In this document: positions 9,268-18,084 of the stretch, one piece after another
Numbering within the stretch: the stretch's first letter is position 1
How the letters are laid out: each line of letters begins with the position of its first letter
Source of the DNA: Candidatus Anammoximicrobium sp.
GTDB lineage: Bacteria; Planctomycetota; Planctomycetia; Pirellulales; Pirellulaceae
Reading direction: 5' to 3'
Length of the DNA stretch: 64,000 nucleotides
Assembly: GCA_012515235.1 (NCBI GenBank)
Contig: JAAYYU010000244.1
Coordinates: 186,001-250,000 of the forward strand
Made by a program: the position numbers and the translations under genes
Notes under the pieces: model-generated
The model's database searches: none
The model's input: the letters and a program-made list of their open reading frames with translations, nothing else
What the model was told of the DNA's origin: nothing

Positions 9268-9480
9268 ACACTCCGCGGCAACGGACGCCGAAACAACTTC
9301 CCCCTGGCATGTCGCCCCCCAAACACAAGAACAAGAAAGAAAGGGCCATTTCGGCTTTTCAGCGGAACCCGGCAGCAAGCCAAGGCACTCGCTGACTCGC
9401 AAGGTGGAGTCTACAGCGACTTTTTTTGCGGGGGGTATCGCCTCCTCTTCGCCACCACGCTGGCAAGCAGCGTGGTGGCC
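9268..9480. repeat. Dispersed repeat with CCACGCTG hairpin, copy 1
   Basis: This stretch resembles 57731-57890 over much of its length: shared blocks include CAACTTCCC, a GCGGAA-type block and an ACTTTNTGCGGGG block. It also resembles the reverse complement of about 45660-45715 (TATCGCCTCCTCTTCGCCACC-like block). It ends in a near-perfect hairpin at 9451-9479, GCCACCACGCTG and CAGCGTGGTGGC around a GCAAG loop. There is no open frame of note. Confidence 0.65.
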
Positions 9481-9511
9481 GAAATCCGGGAAGTTATTTC
9501 GGCCACCGTCT

Positions 9512-9607
9512 GGGGTCAGGCTTACAAATTTCAGTTTTCGCGGGGCAGTCGCTTTCCAAGTGGTAAGTCCTGGGACCGCGAAAACTGAAATCTGTAAGCC
9601 TGACCCC
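9512..9607. repeat. GGGGTCAGG inverted-repeat element, copy 1
   Basis: The two 32 bp arms (9512-9543 and 9576-9607) are inverted repeats with one mismatch. The outer part is GGGGTCAGGCTTACA; the inner part, CAGTTTTCGCGG and its complement, differs from the other two copies while still pairing. It lies between convergent gene ends. Confidence 0.85.
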
Positions 9608-9719
9608 TTACTCCGCGGAAACCGGGAAGTTATCTCGGTCACCGTTGCAAGTACGAGGGAGGCTGACGCCGCAAGAAACTCGCGACCGTGCAAATCGGTT
9701 TGTGACCCACGGGCGAAGC

Positions 9720-11840
9720 TCATCCGCCCGTGCCGTACCGGATCGACAAGGCCACGTCCAGCAGCGACACCGCCGGGTTTCGGATGCGGACGGACTCCCA
9801 CAGGGCCTCGCCGACGGAGGGGCTGTTCGCGCCGCCGAAGGCGACGCCGCTGCGGCCGTTGGGCGCCGGGTGCGTGAATCGCCGGGTGCCGTCCAGGCAG
9901 AGCTGACCGTCCGCGTAGACCTTTAGGTCCTGCTGGTGGATGACGATCCGGTACGTGTGAAAGGCGTCCGTCGTCTGCAGCGGACTCGACAGGCCGTCGT
10001 GACGCAGCATGACGCGATCGGGATGGAACATGATCTCCTCGCCCGCCACGCCGTTCTCGATCAGCACGCTGCTCCAGCCGGACAGCAGCTTCAGGCGGAC
10101 TTCGACGACGACCTCGTCGTCCGGACTGACGGCGCCCAGGTGCTGGAAGTAAGCATAGCTGCCCGGCGCCGTGCCGCGATCGGCCAGCAGCAAGTTGCCA
10201 TCGCGGATTTCGGCGACGCAGTCTCGGACAAAGCCCATTTTCTTCCACGGGGGACCGGGCAGGCTCGGACTTTGCCAGACGAGCGTCCAGTCGTCCGCCG
10301 CGGCACCGGCCTGTTCCGGCGGCCGCGCCCGGAATGCCAGGCGGTTGTTTCCCTTCTTCAGCAACTCCGGCGGAACGGCAAAATCGAGCCAGTCGTCCTG
10401 GGGTGTGGGCTGACCCAACCGCTGGCCGTTCATTGTCATCTCCAGATTTCGCCTCGTGGCCCGCACGTGGCACGTGGCCTGCGGCTTCAGCCCGGCCGCT
10501 GTCGCCTCGGCCGGGTCGTCGGCGACGGACAGTTCGACTTCGCGGAACTCCTTCGTGGGGACCAGCCAGGGATCGGCGGGCGTCAGGATGGGCACGTGCC
10601 GATGGCTGCGACCGCCGGCCAGATAGCGTTCCGGGTCGCCGTTGCGCACGGTGACGAAATAGCGTTTGTCCAGGCGCTGCAGGGCCACCGCGTCGCCCAA
10701 CTCGCGCCACACCGCGCCGCGCGGGTCGAAGTAGTTGAACAGATAAATCCCGTCCGCGCCGGCAGCCCAAGCTCGCGCCGCCCGGGCGCGATAGCTCTCG
10801 ATCGACCGGCGCGAAAAACGGGTTTCGCCCAGGACCCGCGATTCGCTCAGGCACGGGTACACGGGCACGCCATGCCGATGCCCCAATTCGACCAGGTACT
10901 CCCAGGGATTGCACTGGAAGTAGCACGTTCCGATCAGCAGGTCGGTCAGTCCCTCAGCCAGCCACTTCTCCAGATCCAGCCCGATTCCCCGGCAATACTC
11001 GACCGAATCGGGAACGCGGATGGCGATCAGGATCGGCCGGCCGCGGCGCAGGCCCTCGCGTTCGGTCATCTGGCGGATGCGCCGCAGCAGATCGGTCATC
11101 ATGTCGAGTTCTTCACGGCTGGCGCGGCCTCCTTCGGCTACGCTCTTGAAGAAACAGGCGTGACGGAAGAAGTCCAGTTCGACGCCGTCGACGTCGAACT
11201 TCTGACACACTTCTTCGACGAAACGGTAAGCCAGATCGCGGACTTCCGGCACGGCGAAGTTGACCGACGACCACGTGCCGTACTTGGGCGGCTTCTGGCC
11301 CGTCCCCACCAGGTACTCTGGGTGATCGCGCTTCAGTTTCGGAACCAGGTAGGGTCCGTAGCCGTCGAGCCCCGCGTCGTGCGTGTCGTTCATCCGCAGG
11401 TCCCAAAACACCTCCATGCCGTGGCGGCGGCCGAAATCGACCATCACGCGGATCGGGTCGATGCCGCGCTGGAGCAGTTGCGGCAAGCCGTTGTCTTTGA
11501 AGATGTACTCGGTCGACAGAAAGGGCTCCATGACCCGGCTCTGGTGCAGGGCGTGACCGAAGCACATCGAGTTGCTGTAGAAGATGCTGTCCACCTGGCT
11601 GCCCACCAGCGGCGTGGTCCGCAGGGCCAGCAAAGCCTCGGCCGTGGGAGGTTTCTTCGTGTAGATGACGTCGTCGCCGTCGTTGTTGAAGATCATCCGC
11701 CGCTGGCGGCGCGCGGCTTCCCGGCGGGCTTGACGCAGGGCGTCCAGTTGGCTGCCGGAGGCGGGCTGGTCCGAGGCCGGTGTTGAAGTTGGAGAGATCA
11801 ACACAAATCCGAGGACCAGGAGGAGTGTGACGTGGCGCAT
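9720..11840 (-). CDS. Secreted GH10-like TIM-barrel protein with C-terminal LamG-like domain
   Basis: An upstream extension of the frame runs through a tandem repeat, so the ATG at 11840 with GGGAGG before it is chosen; this gives 706 residues starting with a signal peptide (RHVTLLLVLGFVLISP). Residues about 50-420 look like the family-10-like glycosyl hydrolase barrel common in planctomycetes, with VDGVELDFFRH and PILIAIRVPDSVEY at barrel strand ends. Substrate and catalytic residues cannot be assigned. The last 150 residues (VVVEVRLKLLSGWSSV, LKVYADGQLCLDG) resemble a concanavalin/LamG jelly roll, probably carbohydrate-binding. The alpha/beta hydrolase gene lies 151 bp upstream on the same strand. 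Confidence 0.75.
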   Translation of the reverse strand: MRHVTLLLVLGFVLISPTSTPASDQPASGSQLDALRQARREAARRQRRMIFNNDGDDVIYTKKPPTAEALLALRTTPLVGSQVDSIFYSNSMCFGHALHQSRVMEPFLSTEYIFKDNGLPQLLQRGIDPIRVMVDFGRRHGMEVFWDLRMNDTHDAGLDGYGPYLVPKLKRDHPEYLVGTGQKPPKYGTWSSVNFAVPEVRDLAYRFVEEVCQKFDVDGVELDFFRHACFFKSVAEGGRASREELDMMTDLLRRIRQMTEREGLRRGRPILIAIRVPDSVEYCRGIGLDLEKWLAEGLTDLLIGTCYFQCNPWEYLVELGHRHGVPVYPCLSESRVLGETRFSRRSIESYRARAARAWAAGADGIYLFNYFDPRGAVWRELGDAVALQRLDKRYFVTVRNGDPERYLAGGRSHRHVPILTPADPWLVPTKEFREVELSVADDPAEATAAGLKPQATCHVRATRRNLEMTMNGQRLGQPTPQDDWLDFAVPPELLKKGNNRLAFRARPPEQAGAAADDWTLVWQSPSLPGPPWKKMGFVRDCVAEIRDGNLLLADRGTAPGSYAYFQHLGAVSPDDEVVVEVRLKLLSGWSSVLIENGVAGEEIMFHPDRVMLRHDGLSSPLQTTDAFHTYRIVIHQQDLKVYADGQLCLDGTRRFTHPAPNGRSGVAFGGANSPSVGEALWESVRIRNPAVSLLDVALSIRYGTGG

Positions 11841-11884
11841 GATAACCTCCCGCGAGCCAAGGGATGGGCGAAATGTGGCCGTGT

Positions 11885-11974
11885 AGTGGGAAACCGAACG
11901 ATCCGCCGGGCGAGCCGGCGGGATTGCCTCGCTTCTTAGTGGGAAACCGAACGATCCGCCGGGCGAGCCGGCGG
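11885..11974. repeat. Two tandem 37 bp direct repeats, each with a GC-rich hairpin
   Basis: AGTGGGAAACCGAACGATCC begins a 37 bp unit at 11885-11921 that repeats at 11938-11974 (period 53 bp). Each unit contains CCGCCGG-GCGAG-CCGGCGG, a 7 bp perfect hairpin. It lies between the stop of the alpha/beta hydrolase (11992) and the start of the GH10-like gene (11840), and resembles a REP doublet. Confidence 0.8.
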
Positions 11975-11991
11975 AATTGGGAACGCTGGGG

Positions 11992-13245
11992 TCACATTCC
12001 GAACACGCGGGCCAACCACGGGACGGCGTGGTGGGGCCGGAAGCGGTGGCGGGCGGCATCGACGTAGGCATAGGCGAAGTACTGTTCGTTGTCGATGCCC
12101 ACGGGCAGTTCCGCGTCGTCCAACGTGCGGGAGGCCGGGTCTTCGTACTTCTCGTAATGGTACACTTTCACCATCTCGGCGGCGTCCAGCAGCCCGTAGG
12201 CCCGGCGGATCTTGGCGATCTGGTTGGGTCGCCCGCCCTCGGTGAACAGCAGCGGCCGGGGCGCCAGCGCGGCTTCCAGATCGGTATAGTCGAACCACGG
12301 AACCATGCCCGGCACGACCTGGTGCCCGCCCGGATGGTACAGGTTCATCGCCACGGCCCGCTCCTGCCAGTGGCACACGAAATCGTTGTGGACCACGGCT
12401 TTCACCAAGTCAGGATACAGCACGCCCAGGATATCGGCCGGCTTGGCGCCCAGCGAATGGCCGCTGGTCGCCAAGCGTTTCGCGTCGACGTAGGGCTGCG
12501 CGACAAGCCACCGCAGGACGCACGCTTTCTGGAACACCGAGATCGCTTCGTAGCAGCGGCCCATCCAAATCGCGCACAGCGACAACGCTTCGCGATTGAG
12601 CATGGGACTTGCCAGTTCGTTGGTGGCCGGGCTGTCGAAAGCCGCCGCCACCAGTCCGCGACGGACGAAGTGATAGGCCATCCGGTTGTCGGACCACTTG
12701 ACCTTGTCCGGCGCCGGAGAACCGGGCAACTCGGGTTCGCCAGCGAGCGTTTCCTTGCTGCCCGTGGAGCCGGGAAAGCAGAGGACGGCGGGCGCGGGCG
12801 AGTTGGAGCTGACCCCGTCGGGAACCAGCAGCAGAAAGGGCACCACGCTGAACGGCTCCGGATAGGCCTCCCAACGTTCCAGCCGATAGCCCTCGCGGGC
12901 CTGCGCCCAGATCCGCTTCGGCTCCGGCTGGCCGGGAGCTTCCGGAAAGCACATCAGTTCCAGCAGCTTTTCGCGGACGGCCTGTTGCCACGCCGGGAAT
13001 GCCTCGCGGGTCATGTCGAGACGAAAGGCCAGCTGGGGTTGAATCGCCTGCATGTATTTGTGGACAAACGCCGCGGTCTGGAGGAAACGCCCGTCTTCCC
13101 GCCCGCTGGCATACGTCTGTACGTCCGCTGGCTTGGCCGCCGCCGCGGTCTTTTGCGTCTCCTCCGCAGCCATTCCCGTCGTGGCTCCCCACGTGGCCCC
13201 CGCCCCTACGATTCCCAGAAACTCGCGCCGCCTCAACTCTTTCAT
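11992..13245 (-). CDS. Tat-exported alpha/beta hydrolase (acetyl xylan esterase/dienelactone hydrolase type)
   Basis: The chosen ATG at 13245 follows GGAGAGG and puts a Tat motif (RRREFLGIVG) right at the N-terminus; the product is 417 residues. The nucleophile elbow is SGHSLG near residue 270. AVLCFPGSTGSKE, around residue 160, should hold the oxyanion-hole strand. The FTEGG segment and the C-terminal histidines (VYHYEKYED) are candidates for the remaining triad positions. The set-up fits secreted planctomycete esterases that remove acyl groups from polysaccharides, but the substrate is unknown. It is flanked on both sides by repeat elements and sits between the sulfatase and the GH10-like gene on the same strand. 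Confidence 0.8.
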   Translation of the reverse strand: MKELRRREFLGIVGAGATWGATTGMAAEETQKTAAAAKPADVQTYASGREDGRFLQTAAFVHKYMQAIQPQLAFRLDMTREAFPAWQQAVREKLLELMCFPEAPGQPEPKRIWAQAREGYRLERWEAYPEPFSVVPFLLLVPDGVSSNSPAPAVLCFPGSTGSKETLAGEPELPGSPAPDKVKWSDNRMAYHFVRRGLVAAAFDSPATNELASPMLNREALSLCAIWMGRCYEAISVFQKACVLRWLVAQPYVDAKRLATSGHSLGAKPADILGVLYPDLVKAVVHNDFVCHWQERAVAMNLYHPGGHQVVPGMVPWFDYTDLEAALAPRPLLFTEGGRPNQIAKIRRAYGLLDAAEMVKVYHYEKYEDPASRTLDDAELPVGIDNEQYFAYAYVDAARHRFRPHHAVPWLARVFGM

Positions 13246-13661
13246 GGCACCTCTCCCTATGCTTCGTGGCAGTCGCACGCCGCTGATCAACCAACCGCGG
13301 CACCCGCAAGAGACCGACCGATTTTACTGGACCCAGCGGCAGTGCAATATCCCGGTCAAGAACCGCCAGCTTTCCTCGCTCGAACCGTTCGACCTGAGCG
13401 ACTTCCCAGGCGAGCGGGGCCGCACGTCCCGCAAGCGTTGTTCGACCCAGTGAAGGTCCCTGAACCTCCCCGGTCTTTCCCTGTACTGCTGCAGCAGTCG
13501 CCGGCGAAGGGGTCAGGCTTACAGAATTCAATTTTGGTCGATCGTGGCGCCAGCCATCTGGTACGAGCCTGCTCGACCAAAATTGAATTCTGGAAGCCTG
13601 ACCCCAGCACCGAAACGGTGACTTTATCAACGGCGCGGAACTGCCGAAATTCCGTTTGGTG
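13246..13661. other. Intergenic region with an inverted-repeat element
   Basis: The 416 bp between the sulfatase stop and the hydrolase start contains the 97 bp GGGGTCAGG element at 13509-13605. The rest, about 260 bp next to the hydrolase, should contain its promoter, but no clear boxes are visible and there is no credible gene. Confidence 0.6.
13509..13605. repeat. GGGGTCAGG inverted-repeat element, copy 2
   Basis: The 33 bp arms (13509-13541 and 13573-13605) pair with a single mismatch. The outer sequence GGGGTCAGGCTTACAGAATT matches copy 3, while the inner end GGTCGA/TCGACC differs from copies 1 and 3 and still pairs. It lies 57 bp past the sulfatase stop. Confidence 0.88.
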
Positions 13662-15032
13662 CTAGGGGTCTCGGACGCGGCCGGCCCAGTCGCACAGTGA
13701 CTGCTGCAACTGCTGGACGACGTCCGGCGACGTGGCGGCCAAGTTCGTGGTTTCACTCGGATCGGACGTCAGGTCGTAGAGTTCCGGAGCGCGTTTTCTG
13801 GGAAGGACCAGTTTGTGCTGGCCGCGGCGGACGGCTTTCGATCCGGAGTAGTCCCAGAACAGTTCCAGGTGGCGCGAAGGCGACTCGCCGGCCAGAACGG
13901 CGGTGGGGTCCCGGCCGTCGATCGTGCGGTCGGTGGGAAGCGGAGCGCCCGCGGCGGCGAGAATCATGGGAAAGAAATCGAGGCTGATGAGCAATTCGTC
14001 GCACACTCGCCCCGGCGCGAGCCGGCCGGGCCAGCGAGCGATGGCCATCACGCGAAGACTTCCCTCGTAGATCATCTCCGTCTCGGTCCGGAACGGCGCG
14101 TTCGAGGCGTATTCGATCTGCGCTTTGAAAGCGCCGTTGTCGGAAAACAGGATCACCAGCGTGTTCTTCGCCAGGCCCAGCGAATTCAGCTGGCCCAGCA
14201 CGCGGCCGACGCCCGTGTCCAACGCAGTGACCGTGGCATCGTAACGCTGTTTCTCGTCACGGGTCTGGGGCGAGTAGCCGTAGGCCGCAAACGCCTCGTC
14301 CGGAGCTTGCCATACGCACTCGACGCCCGGCGCCGTGTTCGCCGGATTGTTGTAATGGACGGCATTGAAGGCCAGATACAGGAAGAATGGCTGGCCGGCC
14401 TTGCGGCGAATAAAATCGCAGGCGGTGTCGGCATACAGATCGGTGCTGTACCGGCCCTGGTTCGGCTCCGGCTCGGTGCCGCGGTACATGTCGTTGCGGC
14501 CTTTGTAGACGTGCGTGTAGTAGTCCATATTGCCCGAGGCGTTGCCCAGGAACTCATCGAAACCGCGCTCCGTCGGCCGGCTGCCGGGGGCAAAGCCGAT
14601 GTTCCACTTGCCTACACAGGCGGTGGCGTAGCCTTGGGGCTTGAGGAACTGCGGGATCAGTTGTTCCGTCTGCCGCAGCCCGGGACCGAGATTCTCGTCG
14701 ACCTTCAGGCCCACGCGGGTGGTCAGTTGCTTTACCAACCCGTGCCGCTGCGGATACCGCCCGGTCAGGAACGAAGCGCGGGAGACCGTACACGTGGGTG
14801 AGGCCGAGTAAAAATTGGTGCAGCGCACGCCCTCGGCAGCCAGTCGGTCGATATGCGGTGTCTTGATTTCCCGGTTGCCGTAGCAGCCCGTGTCGCGGAA
14901 GCCCAGGTTGTCGATGGCGATCAACACCAGGTTGGGCCGCTGCGCTCCGGCCGCCAGCTCGGTGCTCAGTGCGAAACCAATTCCAGCCGCGACGCCGACG
15001 GGCAACCAGCAGAGCAGAAATGCAGTGCGCAC
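13662..15032 (-). CDS. Secreted sulfatase-family (arylsulfatase-like) protein with atypical active-site motif
   Basis: The 456-residue product starts at a GTG preceded by AAGGAGA and has a signal peptide (LLCWLPVGVAAGIGFALST). The alkaline-phosphatase/sulfatase fold is clear: RPNLVLIAIDNLG, CTVSRASFLTGRYPQRHG, LFSDNGAF and YDLTSDPSETTNLA. Sulfatases hydrolyse sulfate esters with formylglycine made from Cys (or Ser) in C-x-P-S-R. Here proline is replaced by valine (CTVSR), and the usual Asp-Asp calcium pair near the N-terminus reads Asp-Asn. Activity is therefore less certain than in a textbook member. It is a single-domain protein of normal short length. The neighbouring hydrolase and GH-like genes suggest a decorated polysaccharide as target. 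Confidence 0.88.
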   Translation of the reverse strand: MRTAFLLCWLPVGVAAGIGFALSTELAAGAQRPNLVLIAIDNLGFRDTGCYGNREIKTPHIDRLAAEGVRCTNFYSASPTCTVSRASFLTGRYPQRHGLVKQLTTRVGLKVDENLGPGLRQTEQLIPQFLKPQGYATACVGKWNIGFAPGSRPTERGFDEFLGNASGNMDYYTHVYKGRNDMYRGTEPEPNQGRYSTDLYADTACDFIRRKAGQPFFLYLAFNAVHYNNPANTAPGVECVWQAPDEAFAAYGYSPQTRDEKQRYDATVTALDTGVGRVLGQLNSLGLAKNTLVILFSDNGAFKAQIEYASNAPFRTETEMIYEGSLRVMAIARWPGRLAPGRVCDELLISLDFFPMILAAAGAPLPTDRTIDGRDPTAVLAGESPSRHLELFWDYSGSKAVRRGQHKLVLPRKRAPELYDLTSDPSETTNLAATSPDVVQQLQQSLCDWAGRVRDP

Positions 15033-15168
15033 GGTGTTCTCCTTGTCCTGCGTGGTTTCAACGGCGCGAGCGCTTCGTCTGGCCGGACCCGCAGTAGGCG
15101 GCCATCGCCGGGAGACAGACGCGCACGCTGAGATTCATGGCGGACCACAACGTGGTTTCAACAGGCTG

Positions 15169-16815
15169 CTAGTGATCGATCTTCTTCCAATAGCGGTCGA
15201 AGGCGCCCGGTTCGTGGAATTCGGGGCTGTTGTCCAGGTCGTGGCACTCCATGCACTTTTTCTCGGCTTCGGGCAGCGGCAGCTGGGCCTCTTCGCGAAG
15301 CTGGTTGAGTGTTTCCGCGGGAGCGCCGGCGTTTTCGGCTTCCACGTGAGCCGAACCCGGACCGTGGCAGTTCTCGCAGCCCACGTGATGCATCAACGGC
15401 GTCTGGTCGACACCCAGATAGCCGGACACGTAGGGGAAGTACTTCTGTGGATTCCAGCCGATCACGTGACAGCTGATGCATTCGGGATCGAAATGCCGCG
15501 GGATTTCGCTGCGTTCGCCGGGGTGGATCAGCGTCTCCAACGCGTGGGCGTGAGTCGTTTTCTCCCAGATTTTGTACTCGGCCTCGTGACAGTCGAGGCA
15601 CGCCTCCGAACCGACGAACTTGCGTTCGGTGGGGTGCGGGATGGGCTTGATCCCCAGCCCTTCCAGCCCGGCCGCCTTGAGCTGGTCCTGGTACGAAGCC
15701 AGCAACTGGAGCATTTCCGGCGAATCCGGAAAGCGGTCGTCCAGCGGCACTCGCTGGTAACGCAGCGGCTGGGCCGGATCGTCAAACAGGCCGATCACGC
15801 CCGCGTACATCCCCTTCGTGCCCACCTGGACCAGGACTCCGCGGGTGCCGGCGATCTTCTCGGCCTCGTACGTCGGTTCGCCGGCCCCGCCGGCCGTCAC
15901 GACGACGTGGAAATGCGGGAACTTCTGGGCCAATTCCGCCGACTCGCCAAGCGAGGCGTGGGCCAACAAGACGTACAGATCACACGCCTGTTTCTCCAAC
16001 TCCGGCCAGACCTCGCGAAGCGCGTCGGCTGGCGGCTGCTTGATGATCTCATCGCTGGTGATCTGGGCCAGTTCCTCCGTGCCCAACACGGCAGTCACGC
16101 CGATTTTCTTCCCGGCGGCCTCGATCACGTGATGCCGGGGCGTCAGTTCCCGATCGATGATCGCGGCGTTGGCGCACACGAAAGGCGAACTCGCGGTGCC
16201 GTCTTCCGCGGTAATGGCGACCAGTTCCCCGGCCGACAGACGCAAATCGTCGGGACCGAAGCCGATCGCCCGGTACTTCATCTTCTTCAGGCCCTCGGCG
16301 GTCATCTGGAACTTGATCTCCGCCTGACGGCCGAACCGCCGCACCTGGCTGCCGACGTCCAGCGCCACCACCTCCCAGCCCTGCTGCTCCAGTTGCCGCT
16401 TGCACGCATAACGGCGGACCAGCCCGCCTTTCTGATTCGTGAGGCCGGAGCAGCCGCAGGGTTCGATGTAGCCGTGCTGCTGTCCCGTGATGAACAGGGT
16501 CAAGACAGGCTGTGGCCAACCGACGTACAACGGTTCCCGCTGGGAGTCTTGCGCGGGCTCGACCGCCGACGGACTTGCCGCCGTCGTGCCTGCCGTCGCG
16601 GCCGGCGTCGCGGTGTCAACCGGAGCCGGGTCGCCGGAATGCGGCGGCGCTGAGGCGGGCGTTGCGGACGGCCGGGGCGCCGCGACGGGCGCGGTCGCAT
16701 CGGCCAAAGGGCGGTCGCTGCACCCTGCAAGCCATGCGACCGACAGGGCGGACAGCCAGACTGAGGCCCAAGTCCATGACGAGTAAGGCAAACGCGTACG
16801 GTGCGAATGAATCAT
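15169..16815 (-). CDS. Tetraheme c-type cytochrome lipoprotein with metallophosphatase-like N-terminal half
   Basis: The ATG at 16815 has GGAGGGAG upstream; the product is 548 residues. A lipobox (WLAGC, followed by SDR) near residue 30 suggests a membrane-anchored lipoprotein. A Ala/Pro/Thr-rich linker runs to about residue 100. Residues about 105-370 resemble the 5'-nucleotidase/metallophosphatase-like module found in planctomycete cytochromes (HGYIEPCGCSG, QKGGLVRRY), without an obvious full set of metal ligands. The C-terminal part carries four CxxCH heme sites, CLDCH, CISCH, CENCH and CMECH, at about residues 405, 445, 479 and 520, in a cytochrome c554-like arrangement. A role in extracytoplasmic electron transfer is likely. 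It is 29 bp downstream of the DUF1573 gene and probably in one operon with it. Confidence 0.85.
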   Translation of the reverse strand: MIHSHRTRLPYSSWTWASVWLSALSVAWLAGCSDRPLADATAPVAAPRPSATPASAPPHSGDPAPVDTATPAATAGTTAASPSAVEPAQDSQREPLYVGWPQPVLTLFITGQQHGYIEPCGCSGLTNQKGGLVRRYACKRQLEQQGWEVVALDVGSQVRRFGRQAEIKFQMTAEGLKKMKYRAIGFGPDDLRLSAGELVAITAEDGTASSPFVCANAAIIDRELTPRHHVIEAAGKKIGVTAVLGTEELAQITSDEIIKQPPADALREVWPELEKQACDLYVLLAHASLGESAELAQKFPHFHVVVTAGGAGEPTYEAEKIAGTRGVLVQVGTKGMYAGVIGLFDDPAQPLRYQRVPLDDRFPDSPEMLQLLASYQDQLKAAGLEGLGIKPIPHPTERKFVGSEACLDCHEAEYKIWEKTTHAHALETLIHPGERSEIPRHFDPECISCHVIGWNPQKYFPYVSGYLGVDQTPLMHHVGCENCHGPGSAHVEAENAGAPAETLNQLREEAQLPLPEAEKKCMECHDLDNSPEFHEPGAFDRYWKKIDH

Positions 16816-16844
16816 AGCGGCTCCCTCCGTGCAGTCGCAGGCGG

Positions 16845-18020
16845 TCACTCGACCGCAAACCTGACTTGGATCGGTACGGTTTTCATGGTGGGATGGGTGG
16901 TTTCAATGACGATCTTTCCCGCTTTCGCCTGGTCGGTGCCCAAGCGATTCACCAACCGCGTCCCCGGCGGAATCTCGACCTGCAGAGGATACATGTACAC
17001 GGCCCCGGCGTTGATTTCCTGGGCCTCGCCCAGTTTCACGGCCAGGACATCCTCCGGATCGACTTTCTGCAACGTCAACTTCGTGTCTGCCCGACGCGGG
17101 CCCTTGACCAGAATACGCAACGTCGCCTTGGCTCCGCGATCCCGCTCGACGGTGCCAAACGTCAGCGTACTGCGTTTCTCGCTGAACTGGGCGGGGCCGA
17201 CAATCGAGATGTCGCTGATCACGGAACCGTTGACAGCCAACTCCAGCTGTTGGGCTTCCGGGACGTTGGTCTTCAGCTGGATTGTCTGGTTTATCGGCCC
17301 CAGAGGCAAGCCGGGTTTGACGGTCACGGTGCCCGCCAGTCCGCACGTGGCGCCGGGCTTGGTCTTCAGTTCTTCGGCCGTCGCAGACCGCCAGGTCAGC
17401 GTGAAGAAGGGGGCGGTGTCGGAGTTGACAAAATCCTGTGACAGAATCTGCAGATCTTGGGTCGCAAAGCCATAAACGTACACGGTTGCCGTCGTTCCCT
17501 CGTCGGCGGCGATGCCGCTGAACGTCAATTCCTGAGGATCCAGACGCACCAGGTCGGTCACCGTGCCGTGGACCGCCAAGACAACGGTCCGTTGCAGCGG
17601 GTCGTTCGTTTGGATCTCGGCCGTCTGGCGAAACTCCTCGCCCAGTGTCTCCAATTTCCAGTCCAACCGGATCTCGACCGTCTCGCCCGGCAGGACTTCC
17701 GACTTCTTGATGTCGCTCAGCGTACACTTGCAGCTTGTACCGCCCTTTTCCAGCCGCAGCGGCTCATCGCCGTCATTGCGGATTTGGAAGGTATGATTCA
17801 GGGTGCTATTGCGCTGTCCCACGCCAAAATCGAAATCCGTCCCCGCGACGACGACCGCCTGGGGGCCCTTTCGCTCCAGTCCGGCCGACGCGACCGCGCC
17901 GGCCGCTTGGTTATGAGGTTCGAATTGGCTGGCCACCCCGGAGAATTCCAACCACACGCTCGCGAACCCAGCCGCAACTCCAACTCCCGCCGCTCCGATT
18001 GCCAACAACCAGACTTTCAT
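16845..18020 (-). CDS. DUF1573 domain protein, membrane-anchored or exported
   Basis: The start is the ATG at 18020 (391 residues), which begins with one hydrophobic segment (VWLLAIGAAGVGVAAGFASVW) acting as signal or anchor. Residues about 55-150 match DUF1573, with FDFGVGQRN, FQIRNDGDEPL and the hallmark GGTSCKCT. The rest shows repeated Ig-like strands (LDPQELTFSGI, STLTFGTVERDRG). DUF1573 folds as an Ig-like domain, and its function is unknown; the Cys pair may bind metal or heme-related partners. It lies between the O-antigen ligase (64 bp upstream) and the multiheme lipoprotein (29 bp downstream). This order suggests joint expression. Confidence 0.88.
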   Translation of the reverse strand: MKVWLLAIGAAGVGVAAGFASVWLEFSGVASQFEPHNQAAGAVASAGLERKGPQAVVVAGTDFDFGVGQRNSTLNHTFQIRNDGDEPLRLEKGGTSCKCTLSDIKKSEVLPGETVEIRLDWKLETLGEEFRQTAEIQTNDPLQRTVVLAVHGTVTDLVRLDPQELTFSGIAADEGTTATVYVYGFATQDLQILSQDFVNSDTAPFFTLTWRSATAEELKTKPGATCGLAGTVTVKPGLPLGPINQTIQLKTNVPEAQQLELAVNGSVISDISIVGPAQFSEKRSTLTFGTVERDRGAKATLRILVKGPRRADTKLTLQKVDPEDVLAVKLGEAQEINAGAVYMYPLQVEIPPGTRLVNRLGTDQAKAGKIVIETTHPTMKTVPIQVRFAVE

Positions 18021-18084
18021 GGTTACCAAAAATAATGAGAAACCCTGCTTCCAAGTAAAACCGCAAACAATACGCTACAACTCA

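Larger units (their letters stand above)
9225..9719. other. Repeat-rich intergenic region between convergent genes
   Basis: No gene is visible. The gap carries one copy of the dispersed CCACGCTG repeat (about 9268-9480) and a 96 bp inverted-repeat element (9512-9607). The element is bracketed by an imperfect direct repeat that reads CCGGGAAGTTATTTCGGCCA on the left and CCGGGAAGTTATCTCGGTCA on the right. Both neighbours end here, so a bidirectional terminator is expected. Confidence 0.7.

Noticed and set aside
5040..9383. Long open frame on the minus strand across the PQQ/LamG gene
   Set aside because: It is a high-GC antisense shadow. It is Arg/Val/Gly-rich with no domain, while the plus frame shows clear propeller blades and LamG motifs.
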